The notes under the pieces were generated by a model. That model did not search any database and was not told the DNA's origin. It saw only the letters and a program-made list of their open reading frames with translations. Positions 6,640 to 15,162 of a stretch of 28,589 nucleotides of DNA are shown in pieces. Source of the DNA: a virus; IMG/VR virus record IMGVR_UViG_3300042868_005481, positions 1-28,589 of that record, one strand, 5' to 3'. Position 1 is the stretch's first letter. Each line of letters begins with the position of its first letter. The position numbers and the translations under genes were made by a program.

Positions 6640-9215
6640 AGTGTTAAAAGTGCCTCGTTTAAATCAAAAATACTCTCGTATATTAATCCGTTCAAAATTA
6701 CTAAATTAAATTTATATTTGTTACTAATTGGTAAATTATTTTCATCAAACACTTGTAAGTATTCGTTTTCAATTCGCCACCAATTAACCGATAATGTATA
6801 AGTCGCACCATTTACAACTATTGCACCATCATTAATCGTTAATTCAAGTTCGCCACTTTCATACTGCTTTTCAGCTAATAATGTAAGTTTGTTGGTCGAC
6901 CATTCTTGCTCCAACTTCTTGAAATATACACGTTTTACTACATTATCATTATTGTAAACTCTTATAAATCCACGATTAATTTTGTAGTTTTCAATAATGC
7001 TTTTTATCTGTTCCATCGTTGCAACGCAATCAATATTTACTTCCATTGCATCGAGTATCGGTGTTGGTAAATCAGAATAAAGTATAGTAGCGTTTTCGAT
7101 AACGGGTTCTGTTTCTGTTGTTAATTGACTTGAAAAACTGCCGTTATTTTTAAAGAATAGGTTTAAAATATCCTTTTTACTATACATCAATGCCGTTGCA
7201 AACTGCTCATAAAAATACTTTAAATTACGTTTGATAGTGTAAAAAGTATTAAGCATTATAGGTGTGTTTATAAATCCCTCAGTTGTTCGTGTAGCATACT
7301 GAACGCCACTATAAAAGTATTTCACTTGTATAAACAAATCACCACTCAAAGGAATGAAAGGCGTCAAAGGTGTTAACTTAATGTATTTTTGTGATAACTC
7401 AGCTACTACAAAATTAGCGTTATTAATTGCACCCGTTATTTGAAATTGCTGACCTACTGCTAAACCTAAACTTGTCCAAAAAAATGATGCGTTATCGGTG
7501 TTCTCACTATCTGTATTGTAAATTACTAATTTAAAATTAGTAACGTCAAAAACTTGATATAATACTTTGCCCCACGTGTTGAATGAGTTTGGTGCAATTT
7601 CTACAACTTGCGTAATATAAACCTTGTCGTCGTCTGTTGTTGATGTTGTAGGGTTTGCATATTCCAATTCGCTCATTTTTTGAATAGCAAATCCATCACG
7701 AACGAATTTTACTTTAACTTCCTTTTTATTCTCAACACCATCATTTTGAATATTCCACTCGCTTTGTGTGTGTACAGACTTCGAAGTATCTGTTGCATCT
7801 CTATCTTGCTCGAATGTTTCAAAGTCATACTTTAGATTATTAATCATAAATCTATCGTTATAACTCTCATTATAATCTTTACTTGGCAATTCTAATAATG
7901 CACCAATCTCAATATTTTTGTAAAAGTCGCTTTCGTGTCCTACAAATATTTCATTATCTAAGTTTTCAAAATCCTGATTAACTTCAATTAAATTCTCAAA
8001 TAAATCTTTAGGTGTTGAATAAAAGTAATCGGTACGAGCGCTTACCATTCGTTTATTGAAAACAAAATTATTATAGTGTTTACCGCCTACCTGATAATCA
8101 ACTGCGTTTATTGGTGTATCTTTTATAAATTTACTCGCTTGTTTTAAAGCGTCTATTTGTCTAACCGCTTTAAAAACCGTATCAATTGCTTTTTCAGTCG
8201 ATGTTATTTCAACACTTCCATTTAAAAAACTCAATACGACAAGCGGTTCATTTATTTCTGAAGTGCGCCAATAAATCCAAAGAAACTCACCACTATTAGC
8301 CGAAGGAATATTGAAATTTGCACTTATATTGAAATATAAATCTGTTCCGTCGCCTTGTGGAACACCGCCCGAATATATCGCTAATGCATTTTCTGGACTT
8401 GAATAAAATTCAAAACCTTTTCGCCAATATAAACCGACGTTACCAATTCCGCTTGATAGTTTGAAAGTATTGTTTTTTACTTTTACCGATATATTAGTAC
8501 TTCTATCTTTGAACCGAATATATTTAAAATCGGGTGCAGAACTTAAATTACTCATAAAGTAACTTAATGTATTATTAATTCCACTTTCAACGATATTGGA
8601 AACCGCATTAAAATACAATCCGTCCTCTTCTGTGTTAACAAAACCCCAAAATACATTAGTAACTTGTCCGCTATTCCATTTACTTGTATTAGTTTGCGGA
8701 ATGGCTTTTTTAAGTACGTTAACTGCCGTTGCTGGTGTTATTGGTTCGTTTCTGTAATTCTTATCACTGAATAAATTAAACTTTGTATCGTATTGCTTTT
8801 TAAAGTCGGCTACATCGGTCTTATCAATTAGATTAAATTCTACGTATGTTTTCCAATCTGTAAACCCTTTTTGGCTAAAATCACACAAACCTACTTCAAA
8901 TTGAGTGCCGTTATCTTCTAAAATATACTCTATTTTAGCCTCAAATCCGTACTCTTTTAAAATAGGAAATACCCAATCCAAACCATAATCTAATCTATTA
9001 CTAACATCACCAAACGGATTAATAACTTGGTCGGTTTCAATAGTTCCGTTAACCGCATTAACTAATCGCAACTTTGACAAACTGCTTTTTATATCCCTTG
9101 AATAACGTTTACTATTTTGCTCAATAACGTACTTTGCACCATCAAAACCAATAGGCTCAGCAATTTGATAAAGTTCTTCTATTCCTAACGATACGAATTT
9201 TAAAAAGTGTTTCAT
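6636..9215 (-). CDS. Large tail-tip / tail hub protein (859 aa)
   Basis: The first gene after the tape measure, joined to it by a TAATG one-base overlap, which is the position of distal-tail and tail-hub (Dit/Tal-like) proteins. At 859 aa it is beta-rich with few Cys. The N-terminus (FLKFVSLGIEELYQIAEPIGFDGAKYVIEQN) resembles the start of distal-tail proteins that set up the hub. The middle (about 370-480) has aromatic-rich carbohydrate-module-like stretches, and the last 150 residues contain regular strands (SGELELTINDGAIVVNGATY). It may combine hub and adsorption functions. No peptidase motif was seen. The call rests mainly on gene order and size. Confidence 0.7.
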   Translation of the reverse strand: MKHFLKFVSLGIEELYQIAEPIGFDGAKYVIEQNSKRYSRDIKSSLSKLRLVNAVNGTIETDQVINPFGDVSNRLDYGLDWVFPILKEYGFEAKIEYILEDNGTQFEVGLCDFSQKGFTDWKTYVEFNLIDKTDVADFKKQYDTKFNLFSDKNYRNEPITPATAVNVLKKAIPQTNTSKWNSGQVTNVFWGFVNTEEDGLYFNAVSNIVESGINNTLSYFMSNLSSAPDFKYIRFKDRSTNISVKVKNNTFKLSSGIGNVGLYWRKGFEFYSSPENALAIYSGGVPQGDGTDLYFNISANFNIPSANSGEFLWIYWRTSEINEPLVVLSFLNGSVEITSTEKAIDTVFKAVRQIDALKQASKFIKDTPINAVDYQVGGKHYNNFVFNKRMVSARTDYFYSTPKDLFENLIEVNQDFENLDNEIFVGHESDFYKNIEIGALLELPSKDYNESYNDRFMINNLKYDFETFEQDRDATDTSKSVHTQSEWNIQNDGVENKKEVKVKFVRDGFAIQKMSELEYANPTTSTTDDDKVYITQVVEIAPNSFNTWGKVLYQVFDVTNFKLVIYNTDSENTDNASFFWTSLGLAVGQQFQITGAINNANFVVAELSQKYIKLTPLTPFIPLSGDLFIQVKYFYSGVQYATRTTEGFINTPIMLNTFYTIKRNLKYFYEQFATALMYSKKDILNLFFKNNGSFSSQLTTETEPVIENATILYSDLPTPILDAMEVNIDCVATMEQIKSIIENYKINRGFIRVYNNDNVVKRVYFKKLEQEWSTNKLTLLAEKQYESGELELTINDGAIVVNGATYTLSVNWWRIENEYLQVFDENNLPISNKYKFNLVILNGLIYESIFDLNEALLTL

Positions 9216-11968
9216 TATACTTTGTTTCCGTTAAAAGTTTTTCTTCTATTCATTACTTCCTTAGTTTGATTTGCAGTCGTTACATACATTTCAAGTCCGT
9301 CTTTATCAATTCCAATGTTTGCCACTGGTTTATCGTTAATCGCTTTTACTACTGGTGATAAATCAATATTAGTGTTTTGAATGTTTACACTTGGTGCTTT
9401 ATCAATTGAATTATTAGTTAACATTGCGTTTAGTTCGTTGTTAAACATTAAATAGTCCATTGTTTCACTTGCGGTTTTAACTTTATCGCCTTTGTTTAGA
9501 TAAGTCATAGTTGCTCCTTTGTCGTTTCCTAAACTTTTAATGTTTCCTTTACTATCTGTAATAATTTCACGCCCTCGCTCTTGTGTTAACGCCCAACCCT
9601 CAGGAGCGTTATCTGTACCTTTCCAAAACTGAGGCATTTGTTGACTTGCAACCAATCCCGCTTGAACTGCACCTAAAGCACCCATAGCAATAGCTAATCC
9701 AGTTCCTAAAGGTGGAGGAGTTCTTGCTAAAGTTGCTATTATAGCTTGCGCCGTATCTATTGCTATATTAACTAACGCTTGTGCTTTTCTTGCTTTAAAT
9801 TCTTTTTTTTGTATTTCTCTTTGACGCTCTTGGTATTGTTTTTCAATCTCAGCTCTTGCACTTGCGCTATCACCAGCAAACGCCAACCCTATTTTATATT
9901 CACGTTCTAAATTCATTCGTTGATTTTCAAAACGTTGGTTTGACATTTCATTGATTTTGTTAAATACGTCTTGTGCAACATCACCAACCGCTTGAAAAGT
10001 AATAGCAAATTTCTCTTTCATACTATCCGCACCCTCAAACAATTTATCAAATGTACTTTTTCCATCTGCATCAAAATCAAGAAACATTTTAGCACTTGAC
10101 AAACCAATATTGTCAAAGGCTTTGTTAAACGCATCACTTGACAAAGTTTTTAAATAACTATCTGTAGCCTCTTTTAGTTTTAACCACGCAAAGTAATCAG
10201 CGTAAACCGCCTCGTCTGTTAACTCTAAAGCGTCGATTATTTCTTCTTGTGCTTTTACAACTTTCTTTTCACCATACAAAGCATCATACAAAGAATTAAC
10301 ACCTCTTAAAGTATCGCTAAGTATTTTGTATGCTGGATTTAATTTACTTGTTAAATTAAGTTCTTCTTGTAATGCCGAAATTTGACTTTGTAAACGTTCC
10401 TTTGATAAAAATTCGCCTTTTTTCTCTAACTCTTTATTATTGTCTTTTTTTGCTTTTGTGTTTTTTTCTGTTTCTTTTGTTTCCTCTCTAACTATGTTTA
10501 AATATTTAGCATTTTCATTATATTGTTTAATATAAAAATCAATACTATTTCTAATTATATTATTTTTGCTTTGATATTGTTCTTTTAATGTTCCTTCTAA
10601 ATAAAACAATCTTGTTAGTTGTAAACTTAATTCTTCATATTTTTTAGATAAATTTTCATCTTTTGTAAAAGGGTCTATTTGATTAATTTGTTTTCCTAAA
10701 TTTAATCTTTTTTCTTCAATAGTTCTTAATTGGTCTGCTAACCATTTTTCATTTTTAAGATTATTATTTATCTCTTCTTGTATAGCTTGTTGACTTGCTA
10801 ATGCTATACCTCTTTTAATTAAAGCATCATTAAGTTTCAATTCAGCATCAGCGGTATCTCCAGCTAATATTTTTTCTTTACTTAAACTACCTAAATAATC
10901 TGGGTATCTTTTTTGTAATTCATTAACTGCTTTTGTTCTTTCGCTCATTGAAAGAGTTAAGTTTTTAGCATTTTCAAAAAGTATTTTAGCTCTGCTTATT
11001 TCATCACTTTGAAATCTTGCCAACTTATCTCTTGCTTGTTCTTCTGCTTTTGATTTTTCTTCAATTGCTTTTTTTTCAGCTTCTAATGCTTTCTTTTTAC
11101 TTTCACTTCCACTTATAAATTCTCCTATTTCTTTTCCGTAAACGGTCAATAAAGTTATACCAACACTTAAAGCAGTTCCCCAACTTAAAAAAGCACCAGC
11201 TAATTGACTTAAAACGCTTGTAGTTGGTTTGCCCTCCGCTTGTAATGCTTTATTTTGTGCTATTGCGTTACTAATTGCATCGGTAAATATTGGAATATTA
11301 TTTGATAATGCCATAAATCCAGTTTGTACCGAATATGTAAATGCTGGCATTTCTCTTGTTAATTGGTTAATTGAATTACTTAACGGATTAAAAGCACTCG
11401 CATAATTACCTACGTTTCTTTGATTTTTACCAATAGTAGCGTCAACGGCTTTTAGCGTTGTATTGTATCTTTCGGTAACTCTTTGTAATGTTAAAAGTCT
11501 TTTTTCTTCATTATCTGAAAGATTGTTATATCTTAATTTACGAGTTATTAAATCGTTATAACTTGCCGTTATGTTGTTTAATTGTTTTTGTGTTTTGTTA
11601 TAAAGGTTTAAACTTGCATTTAATTTAGCTTGTTCACGTGCTAAATTCTTATCAAATTTATCAAAGGCTTGTTCTCTTTGTTGTGCTAATTTAATTTCAG
11701 CTAAACGTGTTTTTTCCGCTTGTCTTTGTGCTACTTCATTTGCTTTTACTACTTTATTTTGTAAATTAGTAATTATCTTTTCTTGTTTTTGATATTCAGC
11801 AGTCAATCCTTTTATAGCACTATCCGAACCGCTTGGCGTAGTGATACCTTTCATTTTAGTACCTACTTTGTCCACGTTACTAATCATAGTAACAAGTTCA
11901 GCGTTTGCCGTTTGTAAGTCTTTTAATGCACTTGGACTTAATATTTCTATGAACTCACTATTTGCCAT
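9215..11968 (-). CDS. Tail tape measure protein (917 aa)
   Basis: The longest frame in the window has tape-measure composition. There is extended coiled coil from about residue 50 to 180 (QEKIITNLQNKVVKANEVAQ onward), a hydrophobic segment around 250-280 (LAGAFLSWGTALSVGITLLTVYG), a second charged coiled coil (about 290-570), and a C-terminal Ala/Gly-rich hydrophobic stretch (LAIAMGALGAVQAGLVAS) followed by an APEGWALTQERGREIITDSKG region. The block RNVGNYASAFNPLSNSINQ is familiar from Bacteroidota phage tape measures. It sets tail length and helps eject DNA. By the usual rule of about 0.15 nm per residue a tail near 130-140 nm is expected (inference). The start overlaps the stop of the upstream gene by one base. 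Confidence 0.9.
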   Translation of the reverse strand: MANSEFIEILSPSALKDLQTANAELVTMISNVDKVGTKMKGITTPSGSDSAIKGLTAEYQKQEKIITNLQNKVVKANEVAQRQAEKTRLAEIKLAQQREQAFDKFDKNLAREQAKLNASLNLYNKTQKQLNNITASYNDLITRKLRYNNLSDNEEKRLLTLQRVTERYNTTLKAVDATIGKNQRNVGNYASAFNPLSNSINQLTREMPAFTYSVQTGFMALSNNIPIFTDAISNAIAQNKALQAEGKPTTSVLSQLAGAFLSWGTALSVGITLLTVYGKEIGEFISGSESKKKALEAEKKAIEEKSKAEEQARDKLARFQSDEISRAKILFENAKNLTLSMSERTKAVNELQKRYPDYLGSLSKEKILAGDTADAELKLNDALIKRGIALASQQAIQEEINNNLKNEKWLADQLRTIEEKRLNLGKQINQIDPFTKDENLSKKYEELSLQLTRLFYLEGTLKEQYQSKNNIIRNSIDFYIKQYNENAKYLNIVREETKETEKNTKAKKDNNKELEKKGEFLSKERLQSQISALQEELNLTSKLNPAYKILSDTLRGVNSLYDALYGEKKVVKAQEEIIDALELTDEAVYADYFAWLKLKEATDSYLKTLSSDAFNKAFDNIGLSSAKMFLDFDADGKSTFDKLFEGADSMKEKFAITFQAVGDVAQDVFNKINEMSNQRFENQRMNLEREYKIGLAFAGDSASARAEIEKQYQERQREIQKKEFKARKAQALVNIAIDTAQAIIATLARTPPPLGTGLAIAMGALGAVQAGLVASQQMPQFWKGTDNAPEGWALTQERGREIITDSKGNIKSLGNDKGATMTYLNKGDKVKTASETMDYLMFNNELNAMLTNNSIDKAPSVNIQNTNIDLSPVVKAINDKPVANIGIDKDGLEMYVTTANQTKEVMNRRKTFNGNKV

Positions 11969-12564
11969 TATTTTTTCTTTTTATTTTGTTCAACTATTCT
12001 TTGTGCTTGTTTCTCTAAAGTAACATAAACCGCTAAAGTCATATATTCCTTTAATAGTGAGTTATTTGGTAAAACGTTACTTAATGCTCCAATACTATCA
12101 TAATAATCAAAATCTTTGTTTTTAGATTTGTTTATCATTTCGTCAAACTCTATTTGTGCAAAGTTTAAATCGTTGTTTATTATTCCTATTTCAATAGTTA
12201 AAACACGTTCTACTTCTTCAATAAAAGGAACGTCTTTATTAATTTCTATTCCATAACCTTGTTTCATTGCATCAATAAAATCTAAACGCATTTTTTCAGT
12301 TGTTTTATTGTAGAAATAAAAATGTATTGACTGCTTTAAAGTTGCTATTTTATACTTATAAAACGCAATATCTTTAGTTAATTCTAAATACCTTTTAGCC
12401 TCGTGGTTGTCAGATTTTATAAAAAACTCATCGTAAATACTAATAAATACTTGCTCCAAATCCTTTTCACGTGGTTTTGGTTTCAATAACTGATAATTCT
12501 TTGACTTTAATATATCAAAGAATGTTTTTGCTGGTATGTTTGATATGTTGTTGTATTTAGGCAT
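11968..12564 (-). CDS. Protein in tail-assembly-chaperone position (198 aa)
   Basis: A soluble helical protein directly before the tape measure gene (TAATG overlap), where tailed phages usually carry the tail-assembly chaperone. It is Lys/Glu/Asp-rich, with segments such as KPREKDLEQVFISIYDEFF and a basic tail EQNKKKK. Its ATG directly follows the TAA of the 44-aa ORF upstream, in the same frame, so limited stop readthrough would produce a longer fused form, reminiscent of G/GT-type paired chaperones. No classical slippery heptamer is seen there. The chaperone role is inferred from position. Confidence 0.6.
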   Translation of the reverse strand: MPKYNNISNIPAKTFFDILKSKNYQLLKPKPREKDLEQVFISIYDEFFIKSDNHEAKRYLELTKDIAFYKYKIATLKQSIHFYFYNKTTEKMRLDFIDAMKQGYGIEINKDVPFIEEVERVLTIEIGIINNDLNFAQIEFDEMINKSKNKDFDYYDSIGALSNVLPNNSLLKEYMTLAVYVTLEKQAQRIVEQNKKKK

Positions 12565-12699
12565 TTATTTAAAAATAGTTTGCAAAGGATTGTTTTTAAT
12601 AACTGCTTTTAAATATTTTTCAGAATCAACCAAATTAGGCAATTCTCTACATAATGCATTAAAAACATTATTATTTTGCTTTTTTACTTCTTTTTCCAT
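12565..12699 (-). CDS. Small protein (44 aa) before the chaperone-position gene
   Basis: ATG at 12699, one base after the upstream gene's stop; it ends TAA exactly abutting the next ATG. It encodes MEKEVKKQNNNVFNALCREL then PNLVDSEKYLKAVIKNNPLQ and TIFK, a charged, probably helical peptide. It fills the gap between neighbours perfectly and has normal codon composition, so I consider it real. With the 198-aa gene it may form a two-component tail assembly chaperone. Confidence 0.55.
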   Translation of the reverse strand: MEKEVKKQNNNVFNALCRELPNLVDSEKYLKAVIKNNPLQTIFK

Positions 12700-12700
12700 A

Positions 12701-13147
12701 TTACGCAATTTTATATTTTTTTTTTATTTGATACGTCAATGTTAATCTATAAATGTCTTTTTGTCTTTTATCGAACCAATCTTGGTTTATTCCTAAAATA
12801 TCCAATCCGTAACGACCTACTAAATTATGCTCATCATTCCAATTAAACAAAAATCCCTCTCTAAATGGTCGCACAAATAAACTCCTTGCAGTTCGATACG
12901 TATAAAGTAAATCAACATATCCGTTAGCTTGTGGGTTTTGTGCTATTTTAATTTGTCGATAATTCTCATCTCTATATTGACCTATTCGAGTTCCATCAGG
13001 TCGTAAACCTTGCTCAAACTCATCAATTTTTTGCTCTTTTAGTCGTTCTTGGTCGCTTAGTATTATCTCCTTGACTAAGTTCTGCATTGTCGATTGATTG
13101 AGTATCGGTTGCAACCTCGTTTGATATTGTTTTACTGATATTGCCAT
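12701..13147 (-). CDS. Tail completion / joining-type protein (about 148 aa)
   Basis: The sequence has the look of a phage head-tail joining or tail completion protein: a helical N-terminus (VKQYQTRLQPILNQSTMQNL), a conserved-looking F-E-Q-G-L-R-P-D-G-T-R-I-G-Q-Y-R segment, and a C-terminal strand region (LVGRYGLDILGINQDWFDKRQ). I chose the ATG giving MAISVKQY; an ATG nine bases upstream (13156) adds MKT. Either start lies deep in the upstream gene, so 125-134 bases are read in two frames. A start at 13087 would shorten the overlap but would remove part of the helical N-terminus. The role is inferred from motif and order. Confidence 0.65.
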   Translation of the reverse strand: MAISVKQYQTRLQPILNQSTMQNLVKEIILSDQERLKEQKIDEFEQGLRPDGTRIGQYRDENYRQIKIAQNPQANGYVDLLYTYRTARSLFVRPFREGFLFNWNDEHNLVGRYGLDILGINQDWFDKRQKDIYRLTLTYQIKKKYKIA

Positions 13148-13337
13148 AGTTTTCACGCTCTTTTTTACAATCTAAACACTCCACCTTACCTACTACTAAA
13201 TTGGTAAGTAATATTTTAATCTGTTCTTTGTCTTTTTGGTTTGTGTTTGTTTCAATCCATTTTACTTGCTCCTCAAAGCATAAATCAATAAACTGCTCCG
13301 CATCACTTCCAAAAATATGTTTTCCGAATATATCCAT
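13023..13337 (-). CDS. Small phage protein with Cys pair (104 aa), overlaps next gene
   Basis: I start this at ATG 13337 (MDIFGKHIFGSDAEQFIDLC) rather than the TTG at 13358, because the TTG lies in a hairpin and the downstream ATG gives a clean N-terminus. Residues 1-65 look well folded, with a C-L-D-C pair (VECLDCKKERENYGN) that could bind metal. The last 40 residues are low-complexity, rich in Ser, Thr, Asn and Arg (TKRPRTTKRAKN), and lie in the segment also read by the next gene in another frame. It sits between major tail and tape measure genes. Function unknown. Confidence 0.55.
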   Translation of the reverse strand: MDIFGKHIFGSDAEQFIDLCFEEQVKWIETNTNQKDKEQIKILLTNLVVGKVECLDCKKERENYGNISKTISNEVATDTQSIDNAELSQGDNTKRPRTTKRAKN

Positions 13338-13357
13338 AATATTGTTTTTAATAAACA

Positions 13358-13387
13358 AAAGGCAACCAAATTTAATTGATTGCCTTT
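13358..13387 (-). terminator. Hairpin 20 bases before a tail gene, terminator or attenuator
   Basis: AAAGGCAA and TTGCCTTT form a perfect 8-bp stem (13358-13365 with 13380-13387) around a 14-base AT-rich loop. On the minus strand it is followed by a T-rich TTTTGTTT run, weaker than a standard terminator. The next ATG is at 13337. It could terminate transcription from the gene at 13436-13645, or regulate the tail genes that follow. Confidence 0.55.
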
Positions 13388-13415
13388 CATACTTGTTTTA
13401 TAACTTTACCTATTG

Positions 13416-13423
13416 CAAATATA
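13416..13423 (-). promoter_or_regulatory. Possible promoter -7 box (TATATTTG)
   Basis: The minus-strand octamer TATATTTG fits TAnnTTTG and lies 12 bases after the stop of the small gene at 13436-13645, just before the hairpin at 13358-13387. No TTG is present at the usual -33 distance, so it would be weak or activator-dependent. The same octamer occurs at 19383-19390 and 19739-19746. Confidence 0.3.
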
Positions 13424-13435
13424 ATTAATTATTTG

Positions 13436-13645
13436 TTATGTATAGTATTTTATTTTGTATTTATTAAAATGCCTTTTTAAACCTAATAAAGTTTTAAATG
13501 TTGACGCATCATTTTTATTACTTTCAATAATATATGGCTCTTCACAATCAATAAAAACACTTATACCAGTTTTATGAATGTATTGGTTATTACTCCACAC
13601 AAAGTAAGTTTGTAAATATTCGTTTATTTTTTCGTATTCTGTCAT
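13436..13645 (-). CDS. Small hypothetical protein between hairpins, moron-like (69 aa)
   Basis: I use ATG 13645 (MTEYEKINEYLQTYFVWSNN), since the upstream alternative at 13663 lies inside the terminator's T run. The protein is soluble, Tyr/Asn/Lys-rich, with a central strand-like ISVFIDCEEPYIIE and a basic end (LKRHFNKYKIKYYT). No family is recognised. It lies between the major tail protein gene and the tail joining genes, preceded by a strong terminator and a promoter-like TAATTTTG box only five bases before its ATG, and followed by another hairpin. An independently controlled small gene inside a structural operon is the hallmark of a moron. Confidence 0.6.
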   Translation of the reverse strand: MTEYEKINEYLQTYFVWSNNQYIHKTGISVFIDCEEPYIIESNKNDASTFKTLLGLKRHFNKYKIKYYT

Positions 13646-13650
13646 AAACA

Positions 13651-13658
13651 CAAAATTA
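13651..13658 (-). promoter_or_regulatory. Possible promoter -7 box (TAATTTTG) five bases before an ATG
   Basis: TAATTTTG on the minus strand matches TAnnTTTG exactly and is the same octamer used before the accessory operon and before the terminase operon. Five bases (TGTTT) separate it from ATG 13645, implying an almost leaderless transcript. No clear -33 TTG is found; that region is the terminator stem at 13665-13692. Confidence 0.35.
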
Positions 13659-13661
13659 AAC

Positions 13662-13692
13662 AAAAAATCCTTAACTTTTACATTAAGGATTT
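13662..13692 (-). terminator. Intrinsic terminator after the major tail protein gene
   Basis: A perfect 10-bp stem, AAATCCTTAA with TTAAGGATTT (13665-13674 and 13683-13692), and an 8-base loop are followed on the minus strand by six T residues. It starts 22 bases after the stop codon at 13715. Partial termination here would explain how the major tail protein is made in excess over later tail proteins. Confidence 0.8.
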
Positions 13693-13714
13693 AATTTAGA
13701 ATTATTTTAAATTA

Positions 13715-14644
13715 CTATGCTACTGGTGTAATACTTGCAGTAACTCCTTTGTAATATCTTGAGCCTATTTTTGCACAAGCTACTGAATTAACCGCATCAT
13801 ACAACTGAACTACTACACTTTGAGAAGTTGTTAGCGTTGTTGTTGGTGTAAAACTCCATTCGCCACTTACTGAATCATAAGACAAAGATAAAGCAGTGAT
13901 AGTATCAACAACTCCGTTAATAGTACATCTTAAATTAGCAATAGCAATTCCACCTAAGTTAGTTGCTCTATTCATATCAAATGATGCTTTGAAGTAAACT
14001 TTTGCGTTTGATACATCGGCTCTACCAGTCATATAAATATCTGTAATAGGGTTTACATCGGTGTTAATATCAAAGTCTAATGAACTTCTATCTAAAACCG
14101 CCACATCTCTATTAAATTGCGTTTCGTTAATCAATTGAATAGTAGTTGATACACTTGCAGATGTGTTACCATCTGTAAACATATACGTACCAGTATTTAA
14201 CATACCTAAGTCAAAACCGCTAAAAGTAGTTCCGTTAGTTGCTCCAGCAATTGCACCAGTAGAAAACACAAATAAAATGTCAAATGCTTGTTGACTATTA
14301 TAAGTATTTAAAGCGTTTGCGTACTTCCAACCACCTTTTAAGAATTTGAAAGTAAATTGTGGTAATCCATTACGAACTACTGACATAACACCACCTTGAT
14401 ACTCCTCAGTTGTTGCCTCAGGTGTATTGTTTGTTACTTCAACCGCTCCTAAAATTGGCACAAAGTTACCTAATTGTATTTGCTCATTTACGTAGTCTTT
14501 ATCGAATACGTCTGTTAGCAAGTTAATACTCCAACCCTTAGGCACAAGTATTTTACCAGTCAATCTACCCTCTTGTAAAATACAATCAGGTAAACCTAAA
14601 TTTTTACGTGTTGTAACACAATCTTTTTGATTTATTAATATCAT
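13715..14644 (-). CDS. Major tail (tube) protein (309 aa)
   Basis: Located after the connector and neck genes and before the tape measure module, followed by a strong terminator, as expected for the abundant tail tube subunit. The composition is beta-rich, Thr/Asn/Val/Gly-rich and poor in Lys. The N-terminal domain (about 1-200) would form the tube ring. The last 100 residues (from about 205: DIYMTGRADVSNAKVYFKAS, LTTSQSVVVQLYDAVNS) read like an added Ig-like surface domain, as on many major tail proteins. Start ATG 14644 lies five bases after the upstream stop. The assignment rests on order, composition and length. Confidence 0.78.
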   Translation of the reverse strand: MILINQKDCVTTRKNLGLPDCILQEGRLTGKILVPKGWSINLLTDVFDKDYVNEQIQLGNFVPILGAVEVTNNTPEATTEEYQGGVMSVVRNGLPQFTFKFLKGGWKYANALNTYNSQQAFDILFVFSTGAIAGATNGTTFSGFDLGMLNTGTYMFTDGNTSASVSTTIQLINETQFNRDVAVLDRSSLDFDINTDVNPITDIYMTGRADVSNAKVYFKASFDMNRATNLGGIAIANLRCTINGVVDTITALSLSYDSVSGEWSFTPTTTLTTSQSVVVQLYDAVNSVACAKIGSRYYKGVTASITPVA

Positions 14645-14649
14645 TGTTT

Positions 14650-15162
14650 TTAATTATTAAAATTTATTGTTTGTAGGCACGAACTAACTCCGCTAAATGT
14701 AATATCAATATCTAAAGCTATTGCGTTCCATACGTCAATTTGATTTGTAGTATCAAGTTTTGCGTAATTTGGAAAACGTTCGCTTTTTATTGTCATATCA
14801 TCATATCGGCTAATACCACCTACTTTTAATGCTAATAGTAAATTATCTACAATAGGTTGTAAAATAACTTTAAAATCGTTTTGGTATTGGTATGGATTTA
14901 ACTCATCAACATTCAAAGAACGTGTCGCAATTATAATTCTTGCGTTACGTTTAACACTAGGCTCTCTCAAATCGTGTGTATCTTGTCCGTTTGCTAACCA
15001 AATCAAAGGATATTTTGAAACGTCAGTCGGTAGTAGTAAATATTTGTTTAAATATTCAATAGTTCCCCAATTGTAATTAATTGGAAATTCTACTGAATCA
15101 CTACCAATAAAAGGCGGTAAAACATCAACTATCCTTGCTAACTGCTCTTCAAAAATTATCAT
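14650..15162 (-). CDS. Neck / tail terminator-like protein (170 aa)
   Basis: This 170-aa protein lies just before the major tail protein and overlaps the upstream connector gene by four bases (ATGA). Segments such as YPLIWLANGQDTHDLREPSV and KRNARIIIATRSLNVDELNP, followed by a helix around FKVILQPIVDNLLLALKVGG, fit the alpha-beta fold of tail terminator or head-tail joining proteins (gpU-like). It would cap the tail tube and join it to the head. The family is inferred from order and predicted fold. Confidence 0.65.
   Translation of the reverse strand: MIIFEEQLARIVDVLPPFIGSDSVEFPINYNWGTIEYLNKYLLLPTDVSKYPLIWLANGQDTHDLREPSVKRNARIIIATRSLNVDELNPYQYQNDFKVILQPIVDNLLLALKVGGISRYDDMTIKSERFPNYAKLDTTNQIDVWNAIALDIDITFSGVSSCLQTINFNN

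Noticed and set aside
13263-13391. Frame starting MKGNQLNLVAFCLLK within the hairpin at 13.4 kb
   Set aside because: It runs out of frame through the start of the 104-aa gene and its composition fits a shadow frame.
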